From NCBI GenBank assembly GCA_963921935.1, contig OY998178.1, positions 57,881,451 through 57,945,450 of the forward strand: a stretch of DNA of 64,000 nucleotides. Reading direction: 5' to 3'. The position numbers and the translations under genes were made by a program. Positions 1 through 12,531 of this stretch are shown here, piece by piece (the stretch's first letter is position 1; each line of letters starts with the position of its first letter). This DNA is from Galeruca laticollis. Taxonomy: Eukaryota; Arthropoda; Insecta; Coleoptera; Chrysomelidae. The notes below the pieces were generated by a model, which saw only the letters and a program-made list of their open reading frames with translations, ran no database searches and was not told the DNA's origin.

Positions 1-718
1 CATCCTCTATGCTTTGTATATTTTTATTTGTCTTCATAATTTCTCTGTCTAATTTGGTGATTTTTTCACTATTTCCTTTTATTTTCTTTGTGTTTTCTTC
101 AATTTCAATTTTTAAATCATTTTCATTCTTCTTTAAATTTTGTATTTTCGTTGATTGTACTTCTTCTAATTCCATTATTCTTCCTATCATTTCATCTCTA
201 ATTTCTTGTTTTGTTGCTTAGATTCTTTCTTCTGTGTATTTTTTAGACTCATCTAATTGTTTTCTTATATCCTCTATTTTCTCCTCTATTCTTTGACTAT
301 TTATTTCCATTTTCTCTTCCATTCTTTGATTGCTTGTTTTTATTTCTTCTTTCATGATTTGATTACTTATTTTTATTTCTTCTCTGATTCTTTGGTTACT
401 TGTTTCCATTTTTTTATTGCTCATTTCCATTCGTTTCATAGTTTGCAAAATTTCCATCATCATATTTTGTTCATCCTTTTTTTCAGATACCATTCCTTGA
501 TTCTTTTCTTCTCTCATTGTGATTGTTTCAATTTCTTCAATTGATTCCATTTTTTCACTTCCATCTGTCTCTTCCTCATTCTCTTGATTATCTCTTCCTT
601 GTATCAAGTAATGTACTTGGAAATCACCCATTCCAAGTTCTCTTCCATCAGTCTCCTGATAAAATCCATCTTCTATTCCAACTTGTTTGCCATCTCTTAA
701 CGTCATTTTCTTCTCCAT
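1..718 (-). pseudogene. Coiled-coil Gag-like protein at the 5' end of an LTR retrotransposon (partial)
   Basis: An open frame reads leftward from 718 to a TAA at 218-220. The same frame continues past that stop to the window edge, so the protein runs off the window with one in-frame stop. The first ~80 residues are acidic. From about residue 90 the chain is a charged heptad-rich coiled coil with a tandem motif of the type SNQRMxEEI(K) repeated about four times. No zinc knuckle is visible in the part present. Context supports Gag: a retroelement-style leader and primer-binding site lie just upstream on the same strand (857-1301). Function, assembling the element's particle, is inferred from position and from the coiled coils common in such proteins. 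A host coiled-coil protein is possible but less likely. Confidence 0.5.
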
Positions 719-849
719 TTTAATTATATATTATTTTATAAATTTATTCAATATTATTTTCTCTAACTAATTCCTTAATTCCTTAATGCTCTAATTTTCT
801 AATTGTAATTGTAAATTTTTAATTGCCTTAATTTTAATTGCCTAATTGC

Positions 850-1040
850 CCAATTGCCCCACGTTGCGGAGACAGTTAAATTGAATTGTTGCTTTATTTT
901 TTTTTATGCCCCACGTTTGGGGTCAAGTTAAATTGGATTGATGCTTTATTTTTAATTGCCCCACGTTTGGGAGCAAGTTAAATAGGATTGATTATATTTT
1001 TAATTTATTTTATATATTGCCCCACTTTGCGGGTAAGTAA
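850..1040 (-). repeat. Tandem repeats in the leader of the LTR retrotransposon
   Basis: Four diverged copies of a ~50-60-bp unit start at about 857, 908, 958 and 1019 on the plus strand, each beginning GCCCCACGTT or a close variant, followed by a (C/G)AGTTAAATTGGATTG-like tail. Read on the minus strand each unit carries ACGTGGGGC, resembling the sequence often found at or beside retroviral-type primer-binding sites. They lie between the primer-binding site and the Gag frame. Confidence 0.6.
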
Positions 1041-1281
1041 GTTATATGTGATTTAACTTTTACCTTTACGTTCTATATATATATGTCTTTTACGTTGTGG
1101 TACAGTTAAATATGTGTGTAATGATTTGATTTTTTAAGTACTCTATATTTGTTAATATACTTTATACAAGTTGAATATGATTGGACTTTAAGTATTAATA
1201 TATATCAATGTATGATTTGAATATATGGATATGTGAATATGAAATGATATTATATTTATTGCAAATTTTAAACTTTTTATA

Positions 1282-1301
1282 CTATTGTTGGGTTCGCCAA
1301 A
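1282..1301 (-). promoter_or_regulatory. Putative tRNA primer-binding site
   Basis: The minus strand reads TTTGGCGAACCCAACAATAG, with the TGGCG start usual for primer-binding sites complementary to a tRNA CCA end. It is preceded by GTAAT, which would be the end of the left LTR. The LTR would therefore occupy plus coordinates above ~1301; its outer end was not located. Confidence 0.45.
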
Positions 1302-3580
1302 TTACATATTTTTTATTCAATGCTACCTTTTATTTATTATGCTATTTATGAACATGTAGTTTATTTAATTCTTATGTTTTCTTACCTCGGCTGCTCTTAT
1401 TCGTTTACGACTCTTAAAATCAGTAGGGCTCTGGGCATATTATGATAATAAAATCAACCTTGCTTATTAATGTGATATATTTATGTGACTGATAAAAAAT
1501 TTTGTGAAATAAAACTTTTGAAAACACATATAAAAAATTGATTCATATACAAACTATTTGTTACAGCTTATTATACAGTTAGATTGATGAAACTATTTAT
1601 TAATAAAATAAATGATTAACCTTTTCGTTCTACCAATTCTTACGTTATACATAAATAATGAGTTATTTTATATATATCTAAATTTCCACTTTGAATATGA
1701 CTTTCTTTATATTCCAAAAAAATTATACCTTCCTTTTTAACCACGACTTTTTCTGGCTCATTTGCATAACTTGGTCGAAATCTTGTGAGCGTTGAAATTC
1801 TTAGAAATTTGCAAACACCTGCTCTTTCTAACTTTGCTTCTATGTTAAACAAAAAAAACTTTTTGAAGTGTTTCCTTTTTTTTTAACTAAGAGGATTTAT
1901 GAAATGAATTTAAAATGTTAAATTTTAGTTTTCTTCGGGACGTGAACTTGGAAACATATTTGATATTTTATCGATTCAAAATTTACGTTTTTAAATATTA
2001 TTTTACTGTATGGTAATAATTGTGTATTGATATAAACTGGAATTAGTTGTGGTCTGTTACTAGTGGAAATTTTTATATATATTTTTGGTGAAGTTCGACA
2101 TGAAAGAAATTATACATTTATCTACACTTTATAATGGTAAGTTTTAATATTACTTTTCTCTGGTATATTATATTCATGTAAAGATAACAGAACTTTAAAC
2201 CAGGTATATGAGCTCTTAGAATTTTTATATCACTTGAAATTATTATTTTAAAATTATTATTTATACGTTCTTATTTGAAAGTTTCATTTATTTGGTACCA
2301 AATATATTTAATAAACACACAACCGACCTTTTGTTCCTTTTTCTTGAAATGATGCTACATCGGAGGAGACGCTTCCCATATATCTTCCCGCCTTTGATGT
2401 TGAATACCTTTGCTTTTCATTATCTGGGTGATAATTTTCTTCCTCTGCTACTTGTAGTCTCACAAACGTTTGTTACACTTGATTTACTTTACAATTGATT
2501 AGATTTTATGTTGATTTATATACTTTTCCTTTGACTAATTATAAATTTGTTACATTAAATAAAACTAGGATAACTTTATTAGTGTTACCTATCTGACCAC
2601 TGACTCTCAACTACCAATTTCCCGCATTTTACATCGAACACAACCCTTTTTATCGTCTGTCACCGGAAGTGGTTTTTGTTCTCGAAAGTTCGATTGAAAA
2701 TTTCACCTGTCACTTTGTTTATTGTTGTTTTTATTGTTTTTCTGACTTAAACTTATTGCAAACTATAGTTTTTTATACCTAATATACTTATTGTCATTGA
2801 CTTATTCACTCACACCTTATTATTATTGTCTTTTTCCATATCACTGTTTATTTGCGCTGTTTTGATTGGTCAATGCAATTTCATTAATTCTACGTTTTCT
2901 ACAATCTACATATTTACTTATTATACATATATACAATTCATTTCTCATTATGTTTGATATTATTAAACCTATATACATAAACTATGTCGGTAATCATTTA
3001 TTTCATTATTGTTTTTCACATTCAAAATAATTTATGTTGGTATAATTTGTCTCAACTGTTTTATTTTGGTATAAACTTGACCTTGCCCATATTACAGATT
3101 CCTACTTATTATAATATTTCCTATACCTACTTTTATGATTAATTATTAACTAAATATCTTATTCTATATGTTTTATTACTTCTAAATGTCTTTTTATTGT
3201 TTAATCATTATAGTTTTAGTTACATTTGTTAGAAGTTTCTATTTATTTTTCAAATATAAACAGATGCTCTGGGTGTCTAAGATTCCATGCAGCGTTATAT
3301 TATTTCTTGATCTGCGTTTACTTGTGAGGTTCTGTCTAAGGTTGTTTTTATTAAGTTGAAGAATTAATTTTTACAACTGTTTTTCTGATGTTTGTTTATG
3401 ATTTCTTTTTATATTTATTTACTATCTTTTTGATTATAACCATTGGTCGTACTTAGTTATATTGTTATACGAGGTATTTTATTATTTTGATACATCATTT
3501 TATAAATTATTTTTATTGACAAAATTTTAATTTTATATCCTTTATCAGGATTCTATATGGGTTCTGTATATGTTCTATTT

Positions 3581-3585
<5 letters not shown>
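1302..3585. other. AT-rich DNA, no gene recognised
   Basis: The first few hundred bases probably belong to the LTR of the element to the left. The rest has only short open frames in both strands without recognisable motifs. One GC-richer frame at 1640-1852 (minus, 70 codons) resembles no family I know. Confidence 0.4.
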
Positions 3586-3637
<52 letters not shown>

Positions 3638-3670
3638 TATGTCTGTGTGTGTGTGTGTGTGTGTGTGTAT
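3586..3670. repeat. Compound microsatellite (TA)n(TG)n
   Basis: About 28 alternating AT/TA units are followed by about 12 TG units. It ends in TATACAAACAAG, where a transposon-like segment begins. Confidence 0.95.
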
Positions 3671-3671
3671 A

Positions 3672-3800
3672 CAAACAAGTCGAGTTGGTTCCAATATTTA
3701 CAACTCAAGAACGGCTGAACAGATTTGGCTTAAAATTTGTGGGGAGGTAGCTTAGAACCGGGAGGCGGACATAGGATACTTTCTATCCCGTTCTACCACG
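3672..3800 (+). mobile_element. Fragment of a dispersed insect repeat next to the microsatellite
   Basis: The segment contains the phrase AAGAACGGCTGAACAGATTT followed by GGCTTAAAATTTGTGGGGAG. Phrases of this kind recur in non-coding insect transposons, often beside microsatellites. I recognise the phrase only from general experience and cannot name the family. Confidence 0.3.
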
Positions 3801-3929
3801 TTCCAGTGTGACGTGACATAAAACGTCAAAAAGAATACAAGTCACTATAAAACGTGGTATGACAAAAACGCATCTGACATGGAATAACAAAACGCCAGCT
3901 GCTTATCAAGCGAACGATAAAGGTTGTAC

Positions 3930-4617
3930 ACAATATTTTTTCTACGACCACGTTTATTAATGAAAGCAAAACGTAACTTATATAGATATTTTATTTCAAC
4001 TTTAAACAGAAAGAATTTAGAAATTGAATATTGAAAAATCGGTTGAACGTCGTTAACAGTAAAATTTGAACAATTTTGAATTGTTTTGCCTGGTCTATAT
4101 TTTTTAATATTAGGTTTTAATTAATTGTAATATTAGTGTCCGTCAATGAAATTCACTATAAAGATAATGGTACAATGTCAAAAGGAATTTTGACATTGAT
4201 ATTTCCTTCCCACCAGGTGGCGCTGCAGTATATCAACTTCTATATCGTTTACTTTTTCTATGAGCGCAGATGTTGTGGATCGAGCTAAGAGGCAATTGCC
4301 TCAAATCTAACGAGCGGGAAAAGTGATTTGTATACGAATTTTACACAATATTTTTTCCACGACTACGTTTATTATTAAAAGTAAAAAGTAACTTATTTAT
4401 GCATTTTATTTAAACTTTGAACAGAAAGAATTTAAAAAATGGAAAATCAGTTAAACTGGGTATAGTTAACAATGAAATTCGAACAATTTTGAATTGTTAT
4501 GCTTGGTGTATCTTTAGTGGAAAATAAGTTTGAGTATATTGTAATATTAGTGTCTGTCAACGAAATTCACGATAAAGATAATGTTAGACTGTAAAAAAAA
4601 TTAAATTGACATTTCAG
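3930..4617 (+). mobile_element. Two tandem copies of a ~400-bp dispersed repeat with a CTCF-like motif
   Basis: Unit 1 begins near the ACACAATATTTTTTCTACGA phrase at ~3930 and unit 2 near 4345; matching landmarks (AAAGATAATG at ~4160 and ~4574) put the period near 414 bp. Each unit has the ordered landmarks CACAATATTTTT, TTTAAACAGAAAGAATTT, GAACAATTTTGAATTGTT and GTAATATTAGTGTC. The first unit also ends in CCACCAGGTGGCGCTGCAG. Two reverse-complement copies lie at 11545-12303, so this is a dispersed family. No coding capacity and no clear terminal inverted repeat were seen. Confidence 0.8.
4210..4224 (+). promoter_or_regulatory. CTCF-consensus match inside the dispersed repeat
   Basis: CCACCAGGTGGCGCT fits every position of the known CTCF core CCASYAGRKGGCRSY and contains the insect core AGGTGGCGC. 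Binding is inferred only. Confidence 0.45.
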
Positions 4618-5090
4618 TTCGGATCTAAAGTGCGTATTAAATAGGAAAGTGATTGCTTTGTGGCAATCTCAGTGGACTGAAAGTGACTCACAACTTCGTG
4701 AAACTAAACCTCTATATAAAAAGTGGTTTCCATTTTCTAACAACAGACAACACCAAGAGATTATTCCACGTCTACGGTTGGGGCATACTAGACTAACTCA
4801 CACTTACCTAATAAAACGTGAAGAACATGCAGTATGTGATCTCTGTAATGTAGATGTAACAGTGAAACATATCCTCACAGAATGTCCTAAATACTATAAT
4901 CAAAGAAACATTTGTAAACTACCCAACACATTTCAAGCCTTATTTCAGGATAGTAATTATGATAAACTAATAATATTTTTAAAATTAATTAAAATGCATA
5001 ATTCAGTGTAATTATGTTATTATCTATTGTACCGTCGCTAATAACCTACTACGGTTAATGCGACTCTCTGTCGAAATAAAAAAAAGCTTA
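4617..5090 (+). pseudogene. 3' end of a Jockey-type LINE (5' truncated)
   Basis: A frame open from about 4617 to a stop at 5011 encodes the C-terminal tail of a LINE reverse-transcriptase protein. It shows RLRLGHTRLTHTYL and then a Cys-His knuckle CDLC...KHILTEC (Cys-x2-Cys, His, Cys), the usual ending of Jockey-superfamily ORF2. A short 3' untranslated part and an A-rich end (GAAATAAAAAAAAG near 5075-5088) follow, as expected for target-primed insertion. Reverse transcriptase and endonuclease domains are missing, so this is a dead-on-arrival 5'-truncated copy. It abuts the CTCF-motif repeat directly. Confidence 0.75.
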
Positions 5091-5339
5091 TTCATATATT
5101 CTTGCATCTTGTTTGTATTATATCATGAATAGAATCGTTTCAGTAGTATATCTTCACATAGATATCTCGTAATTTATCCCAAAACTCGAAAGTTATGTAT
5201 ACCTACCTATGTACTGATCTCACATATAAAATACCAAAATAAACATTTGACAAATCATTAATGAATAAACTTTAGCGTACTTTATTTATTAAAATATTTA
5301 ATATATAATTTGTGAAATTAAAATACATAATATATTGTT

Positions 5340-6010
5340 TTTGATAATATTTCAAGTTGAACTTCGTCGACTGGCATAGACATTCAACTGAATTAATAAT
5401 CGTAATTTGACAACATTAATGTCGAAATTACTAATTTATTATGTACAAATTTACAAGAATGGTACAAAGTTATGAATGTTTGAACTTCGGTGGTTTAAGA
5501 TCGGAAGGCACGTTATGTTTCCACTTAATGAGTACTTACTTGACTCGTATATCAACTAAGTAACGATATGTTAGACTTAGTATCTCTGCTTGTTTGAATT
5601 TGAGAGAAGTTACTGGATTGAGTGTTGAACTCGATTGAGTATTGAACTCGAAAACTAATTAAGAAACGACGTGTTTGACTAAATATAGGTGAAACGATGT
5701 GTTTCTACTTGAATTACACTTAGAATTTGAGTTTCGACTTTGTTGCACAACTTAAGGAACCGATTCACTATTCAACCAACTGACTCGTTAATAATGTAAC
5801 CGATAACTTACTAATCGATCGCGTAACTATGTGATAACGGCTTAACTAAGTGTGAATGCTTCTTGAATGAGTGTTGAACTCACTTCGTTGGTTGAGTGAA
5901 GAGCTCGTAACTGACTTTGCTGTTGAGTGATGCACTGAGTCATGAACTGAGTTATGAACTGATTTCTTCACGTTGAAAGACGTGTTAAATAGGAATCCGC
6001 GAGAGGCGTG
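5340..6010. repeat. Cryptically repetitive TTGAACT/GAGT-rich segment
   Basis: Short phrases such as GTTGAACTCG, TGAACTGAG and GATTGAGT recur irregularly, giving low complexity without a fixed period. No coding signal was found. Confidence 0.4.
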
Positions 6011-6159
6011 TTTACACGTGGATTGAGTTAACTAAAAGGAAATAAACATTCCTATTGGCCAGTGTCATTTGACTTGCCGAACCATTGATAAGAATCAACA
6101 ATGGTCGCCTCCGATAGATATTTCAATTTATATTGAACATTCAAAAGGTGAGACCTTTC

Positions 6160-9100
6160 TATTGTAACATTTTACTCAGAAAGGCTATACAAACATTTAT
6201 TACTAACCTTCCGACCATCTACCATAAAATTTCACATACAACGTGACAATAAGTTACAATTTTAGTTTTGCTCCAAGTAATAATATTTTAGAGCTTTTAC
6301 AACACAATAAATAATAGTGTGAAACGTGACATTTTCCTAAATTCTTGACTATTGGGTTTCAAACACAATGCGACAATATGTCTTTCACGAATTTTAAAAA
6401 ATGTGTTATTTATTTTGTTACTTTAACAATACTATTTTACAAATAATAATGCGACACGTGATATTTTAAAATTATTTAACAAAGCTGTAAATAAAGTGAC
6501 CCTTTGAATTTACAACAACACCGAAAGAATACAAAAAGATCTACCAATTCTTTACCACATTTTTACAACGCTAGCAAATGAACTGAATTTATGCCGTAAA
6601 ATGTATACACTGACGCAAAGAAGACACATGAGTTTAATATCTACAAATATTTTACACGTTTTTAAAAGTATCGTAAAATATATTATTCAAGATTTCATAA
6701 TCTTGAACATATATTCACCAACTGTGTGACACTAAAAATTACTAAAAGAGAGGTTCATTGTGACACTGTAAACAATGTTAACATGAAGTATCTTCTATAA
6801 GCGAATCATAAAAATTATAATTTTACAGAAGGATAAAAAAATGTATCCTCAAACTTTGAAGGTAGATGCAGCAACGTAGCAGCTTTTCAATTACATTGAA
6901 GGAAACGGTGACAGCCTCTTTTCAATGAGAGGATAGAAAAGTATTTTAACATCTGACCATATTCCAAAAGATGAAACAATGAAAATGACATGAAGCATTA
7001 TGACGACGACATGGTACTATATCCAATTATGGCTCGATAGAGAATATCCACAAGTGGAATGGGGTTGGAAATGTAAAATTGGGATACTGACACAAGAAAC
7101 AATGGGACATCTACCAGCTCCACAGACCTCATTCAAAATTATTTTTGCACAAGCAATGCAGGTTGTGGAATATCTTTTGGGTGCTGGGAAAATGGTTTAA
7201 ATTGTACTGTAGACACATAATGCAATGGCAACAATTGCACTAATCTATAACGTATGATCTAAAATATAGATTAATGAAATTGATGGCGACGACGATAACA
7301 TCAATGATTTAGTGTGAATTTTGTAATTTTTAATAAAATAATAATGTTTTTTTTCAAATCTCGTCTCTTACTTATCAATACAGAATATTTTACCTTTCAT
7401 TGGAATTTTAAGTTCTACAGGTATACAGTTATTGTGAGCAACTCACATTATTATCATTATCTTTCTTTTGATTGGTTATTTGCAGCTCAAAAGTTATAAA
7501 TTAATATGAAAGTTTATGTAAAAATATTATTCATTGAATATTTCATGAAAATCATTACTTAAAAATTGGTTTTCAACACACTATTCTAATCTTGAAGTGA
7601 AATTTTATAAACAATTCTTGCAATTTAGATGGGCAAATTTTGATGGGTAAAGCAATTGAAAATATTCCACGATAATCCATCGATTTCTGAGGATTTTTAT
7701 TTTTAGCTCTTTCAGCAAGCACTCCACTATTATATAACAAAATCATCTCAAACTCCGTTTATTCGATGAAGACTTTATACAAATCTTGTAGTTTCATAAA
7801 ATAAAGAGTAGAACAAAATTCTGATAAAGCCTAATAGCCTAACTTTTTTCCATTTCATGTCTTCGGCATTGTCTACTATATTAGCATGTTTTGTCGGCGC
7901 TAGTAAGGGTATGTTTGTTTCATAGGAAATATTTTCGTTTTGTATTGTTTTAACACACCTTCAATTTTCTTCATATAAACGTTTAACCACGTTTCTTTCT
8001 ACAAAACATCGCTATAGACATAATAGCCTATCGGTGGTTGCAGTGTAGTTGGAATTTATCTCCGTGAAACTGAGCTCAGCAGTCACACATTCTACCAGCA
8101 TTGACCAAAGTTGGCGGAATGTTTTAGATATTTTGTATTGTTCACACATGTATACATCCTACCCGTATAAACGACCTCAAAGAGACGTCTAGTTATTTTA
8201 CTGTCAAACACTATCCAAAATCAATATACAATTTTGAATAGCATCACCGTTAATATGCCTTTGACGCATTTATAAATGCAGTTAAACAATTTTAATTGAT
8301 TTTAAACATAGGTACAGTGTGATTCACTCATATGATAGCCACTGTCCATATCTTGGAAATCGCGGTTCTTACAGTTGTGGTGAAAAATCTTACAAACAAA
8401 TCAGTAGGTACGCAGTTTTCCGCTAGATGGAGCAATCTATTTTTAACAAAGCATTCACCAATTAAAATAGATGGAAAATATCATGATGCGAAAGTTCTGT
8501 CCTTATTCTATAACATTCGTTCAAGAATTTTTTCTGTATCACATAGTGGTTAAGTGTATTTTAACTGGAAAAATTCTGTAACTGTAACACATTCAATATT
8601 GAAACCGGATTCTACATTACGTAGTAATATGTTTTTTATCTGAGAAATGTAGTAATAACTTATTGATATGATATCTCTTGGTGTTTCAAAAATATTGCCT
8701 TTTTTCAATTTTCATGTGTAAGTTTTGTGAAAAATTATATTGTATACACGGTTTTCACAATGGAAGAACAAGTAAAAATCAAAAACATTCAACTAAAGAA
8801 TAGACGAACCAAGTCATTCATAAATCCATAGAAAACGCGGTCAATTGTTAGGGTTAGGGAGAACCTCATTTTATATTGATTTGGCAACGCTGCATTAGGC
8901 TCCTCATCGATATATTCTCCCTCGCCGGGCTTTGAATTTTTCGTTGGTAAACAAAATTGATAACACGGTCGGCAAATACTGAATGAGAACATCGTATGAA
9001 TTTTTTACGAGAGTTTTGCAGAATTGCCAAGTTGACGATACTGTTTTCATGATAAATTTATAAACTCGATTTATTTTTTACTAGCATAAAATACTATATG

Positions 9101-10430
9101 CATTCAATAGAAGGCGACTTCAGAATTAACATGGCTTCTTGCTTTGTAAACGATTCAACTCTTAAATATACAGTAATTAGCGACTTTGGCGATGTTTGTC
9201 CATGTAAATAAAAATAAATTGATTATTTCACACTCCAAGATATAAATTATGCATTGGCATATATGTTTAAATAAATCACCCTCTCATGTTTCTATATTCT
9301 TGCAGCTTTTACACAAATATTATAGATAAACCATTGTTATTTAGGATTATGTGGCAACGTCAATGAATTGTTTACCTTATAATTAATCGCATCTATTTGG
9401 GTCTTAGGTACAGTAGAAACGGTGAAGCTTATCCAAAACGTGACTTAGTTGACGATATTATTCAACACATAACATGTTGGTACTGCCTTCTTCTAATAAC
9501 AGAGCGAAACTCATTACAAGCGTTTGTCGTATTGTTTTGATTAAGATGCATATGGTTGATGTCGTATCAGTCACGTGATGGAAAACTCTCCGCGTTTCTA
9601 CTGTAGTATATATTTAGTTAAATGTTAACTATTGTTACAAATTTATACAAAAATCATATATTTAAATAATCAAACTGAATACATTAATGATTAATGAATC
9701 ACTCTGTATATATGGTTAGATGAAATATACATTAGAAGTTGTATATTTCAACAGTAGGTCTAAAATTGTGGATATTTCCAAATATCAACAAGCGCAACTT
9801 TAGTAATACCTACATAATCTAATTGCTCAGATGAGTTCACTTGTCGAATGATATAATAAAACCGAATTTTCATCTAAATTAAAATGATACATATGGAACA
9901 TCGAAGAAAATGAAGAAGTAGGTTACGCTTTTGAGTTTATTCAGATGACATACAATTTCTCATAAATAAATTCTTTTACATAACAAAACAGGAAAGGAGA
10001 CACGAGCTATTAACAATCGAAATCCTTTACAAACGTGAAACATGAATTTGTGTTCAATACATATTACCATGAATGAATACAAACATATTTTCTTAATCTA
10101 TTTGAACTATTTCCATAACAAAGGTGTTATTTAGCCTTTTAACTTCTATAAACTTGATAAAAGTAAGGAAACATTATTGAAAATATATTTTGAAATAGGG
10201 GAAGATGCACAGACTTACACATTGTCCTTCGTGAGCGGCAAACGCGACCAGAGTGTCCTACCTTATTTCTAAATCTATGTTCTTACCTGACAGAAGCATG
10301 ACGAAAACTTTTGCCGACTTTCAAAGATTTCAAGATGTCTTGGAAGAAGCAAAATTTATTATTTTAACTGAGAGCACGTACTTCAGCAGAATTCTAAAAT
10401 GACGCAAAAAAGAGTCAACAAAAGACGAAT
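6160..10430. other. AT-rich DNA without a supported gene
   Basis: Open frames here are short. Two of 60-75 codons at 7000-7200 and 8332-8553 (plus) show no family motif. In another frame at 7140-7210 there is a Cys-rich string (CTSNAGCGISFGC) that I could not tie to a family. Confidence 0.4.
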
Positions 10431-10439
10431 AATATATTT

Positions 10440-10628
10440 TTGGACGTATTTAAATAAGGGGAATTTCAACATTTGTATGAAAAACTGAGGTCTTATCCAA
10501 GAGATCCAAATTTATTTCGCGGTTATAGGATAGCAGAATATTACCCGGAACATATTATGAAAGCAGTCACCCCAGAAGTGAAATATAAACCATATCACAA
10601 GGGTATTTTTAACATTACTAATTATTAA
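10440..10628 (+). pseudogene. PIF/Harbinger-like transposase N-terminal fragment
   Basis: The plus strand reads RRIIYFWTYL and, after a frame slip at ~10460, EFQHLYEKLRSYPRDP, GYRIAEYYPEHIMK and AVTPEVKYKPYHKG before a stop at ~10626. The order (aromatic RRWW-like box, GEF-x-L-x-x-L-R, then a YFRMS-like segment) resembles the N-terminal part of Harbinger nucleases, here with a diverged second half. No DDE catalytic part follows. The assignment is by general pattern only. Confidence 0.35.
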
Positions 10629-10629
10629 T

Positions 10630-11480
10630 TCATAAAATGCGATTTAAACACAATGTGAGACTGATCAGCATAGCCTGAAGCGTCAGACGCGGAAATATCA
10701 AATATTTCGACCGGCTGTGCCGCGTCATAAAAGATCGAGCGGCATGTGCCGCACGGTATCTGCTGCGTATGACACACCGATAATCGTCTGGTTGACAAGT
10801 GCCAATTCATCATATACCTGGTCTGGACCACCAAAAATTATGATTTTGGTCGCATTCGATTAAATGGCATCTAGAACAAACGGTTAACTGGACAATACGG
10901 GGCGGCAAAATTGTAAAAGTTATAAGCAACTTGATGAACCCGGCCAAACATTGGTCAATGTTTGTTATATTTAAAGCTACTCACTAATAACTAATCACTG
11001 TGACAAATAATATTATTCATTGTTTGAAGATAGTTTAACTCCGTATCTACATATAAACAAAATAATAAAAGGTTTTCTTTTGAGCTTAAATTTTAAATTT
11101 ACTATTTGTGATTATTGTAATCACTCACTATATATCGATACACCGATCCATAAAACCCAAACATATTTTTTTGATTATAAATTTATATTAATAAATTGTA
11201 TGCGATTCTTCCATACTTGATTTAGAATACATACTTTATACTTTCTAGCCCTGCAAATAACCACTTCTAATATATATCTAATAAATAAATAAATTGAGGT
11301 TTATGGGTGTTTTCAATAATTAATAAAAAAATTATATCATATAACAGATCAAGTAATAGAAAATATTTATAACGCAATGTTTCTACAACCACTATACAAA
11401 AGACGCTTTTCTACCTAATTTTTTATTAGCAAAGTATGCCTTTTTTCAATTTCAATATTATCAATTGGAAAAGTAATAAT
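10630..11480. other. Intergenic DNA with a GC-richer patch
   Basis: 10660-10840 is GC-richer than its surroundings and contains CGTCAGACGCGGAAATATC and GCGGCATGTGCCGC. A minus frame of 69 codons covers it but shows no known motif. The rest is AT-rich and featureless to me. Confidence 0.3.
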
Positions 11481-11544
11481 TTAGAGTGGTGAAAGTACAT
11501 ACTACGGAACTTTTCCACACGGAAATGTTAATTTCAAATTTTTC

Positions 11545-12303
11545 TTTGACGATCTAACATTATCTTTATATCGTTGACAGATACTAATATTACAGTTAAT
11601 TAAAACTTATTATCAGAACAGATACACCAGGCATAACAATTCAAACTTGATCAAATTTCGCTACTAGCAATACCTACGTTCAACGGATTTTTCATTTTTT
11701 AAATTCATTCTGTTTAAGGTTTAAATAAAATACCTATATAAGTTACTTTTTTCTTTTATTAATAAACTTGGTCGTAGAAAAAATATTGTGTACAACTAGT
11801 ACGTAAATCACCTTTCCCGCTCGCTTGATTTGAGGCGCAAACTTCTGAGCTCGCGGAAAAAGAAAACGATATAGAAGTTGATATGCTGCAGCGCCACCTG
11901 GTGGGAAGGAAGGGAAGGAAATCATACTGTCAAAATTACTTTTGACAATCTAACATGATCTTTATAGTGAATTTCGTTGACAGACACTAATATTACAGTT
12001 AATTAAAACTTATTATTAAAAAAATATACACCAGGCATAACAATTCAAAATTGTTCAAAATTCTTTATTAACTGCCTACGTATAACTGATTTTTCATTCT
12101 CTAAAATCTTTCTATTCACAGTTTAAATAAAATACCTATATAAATTTCTTATTTCTTTAATTAATAAACGTGACCGTAGAAAAAATATTGTGTACAACTT
12201 TTACGCAACACTCTTCTGCCTTATGGCTCGTGCCACAAACATCTGCGCTCGTGGAAAAAGAAAACGATCTAGTGGTTGATATGCTGCAGCGCCCTTTGGT
12301 GGC
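11545..12303 (-). mobile_element. Reverse-oriented tandem copies of the CTCF-motif repeat
   Basis: Two units with a 396-bp period: the landmark TTTGAC(A/G)ATCTAACAT occurs at 11545 and 11941, and ATTACAGTTAATTAAAACTT occurs once in each. The order of landmarks is the reverse complement of the 3930-4617 copies. Each unit ends with a GCTGCAGCGCC... block; the first has a perfect CTCF-like core and the second a degenerate one at 12289-12303. A direct tandem pair at both loci suggests the family spreads or expands as dimers. Confidence 0.8.
11890..11904 (-). promoter_or_regulatory. CTCF-consensus match
   Basis: AGCGCCACCTGGTGG on the plus strand is the exact reverse complement of the site at 4210-4224. 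Confidence 0.45.
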
Positions 12304-12409
12304 AAATTACAACAAAAACGATGGCGAATACAAATTTTACATAGAAAAATACATATATATGCCGATTTTGAGGGGAATCAGTTGAACGGTGTAGAATTTG
12401 ATATGATGC

Positions 12410-12424
12410 AGCGCCACCTGGTGG
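12410..12424 (-). promoter_or_regulatory. CTCF-consensus match in the second 122-bp unit
   Basis: AGCGCCACCTGGTGG is an exact match on the minus strand. Confidence 0.45.
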
Positions 12425-12531
12425 TGAGTTACAACAATAATGATAGCAAATACAAATTCTTCGTAGAAAAATACATTTATATGTCAATTTTCGGAGTGAT
12501 CGGTTGAACGGTGTAGAATTTTATATGCTGC

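Noticed and set aside
9..221. Plus-strand open frame rich in Phe/Ile/Leu
   Set aside because: It is the antisense of the coiled-coil Gag frame; its hydrophobic look comes from complementing Lys/Glu codons.
257..723. Plus-strand frames at 257-544 and 523-723
   Set aside because: Antisense of the same coiled-coil frame, with no independent motif.
3570..3755. Open frame across the TA/TG microsatellite
   Set aside because: It is open only because the repeat lacks stops (IYIYIY, VCVCVC).
7140..7215. Cys-rich string CTSNAGCGISFGC suggesting an invertebrate-type lysozyme
   Set aside because: Spacing does not follow the destabilase pattern, there is no continuing domain, and neighbouring frames are closed.
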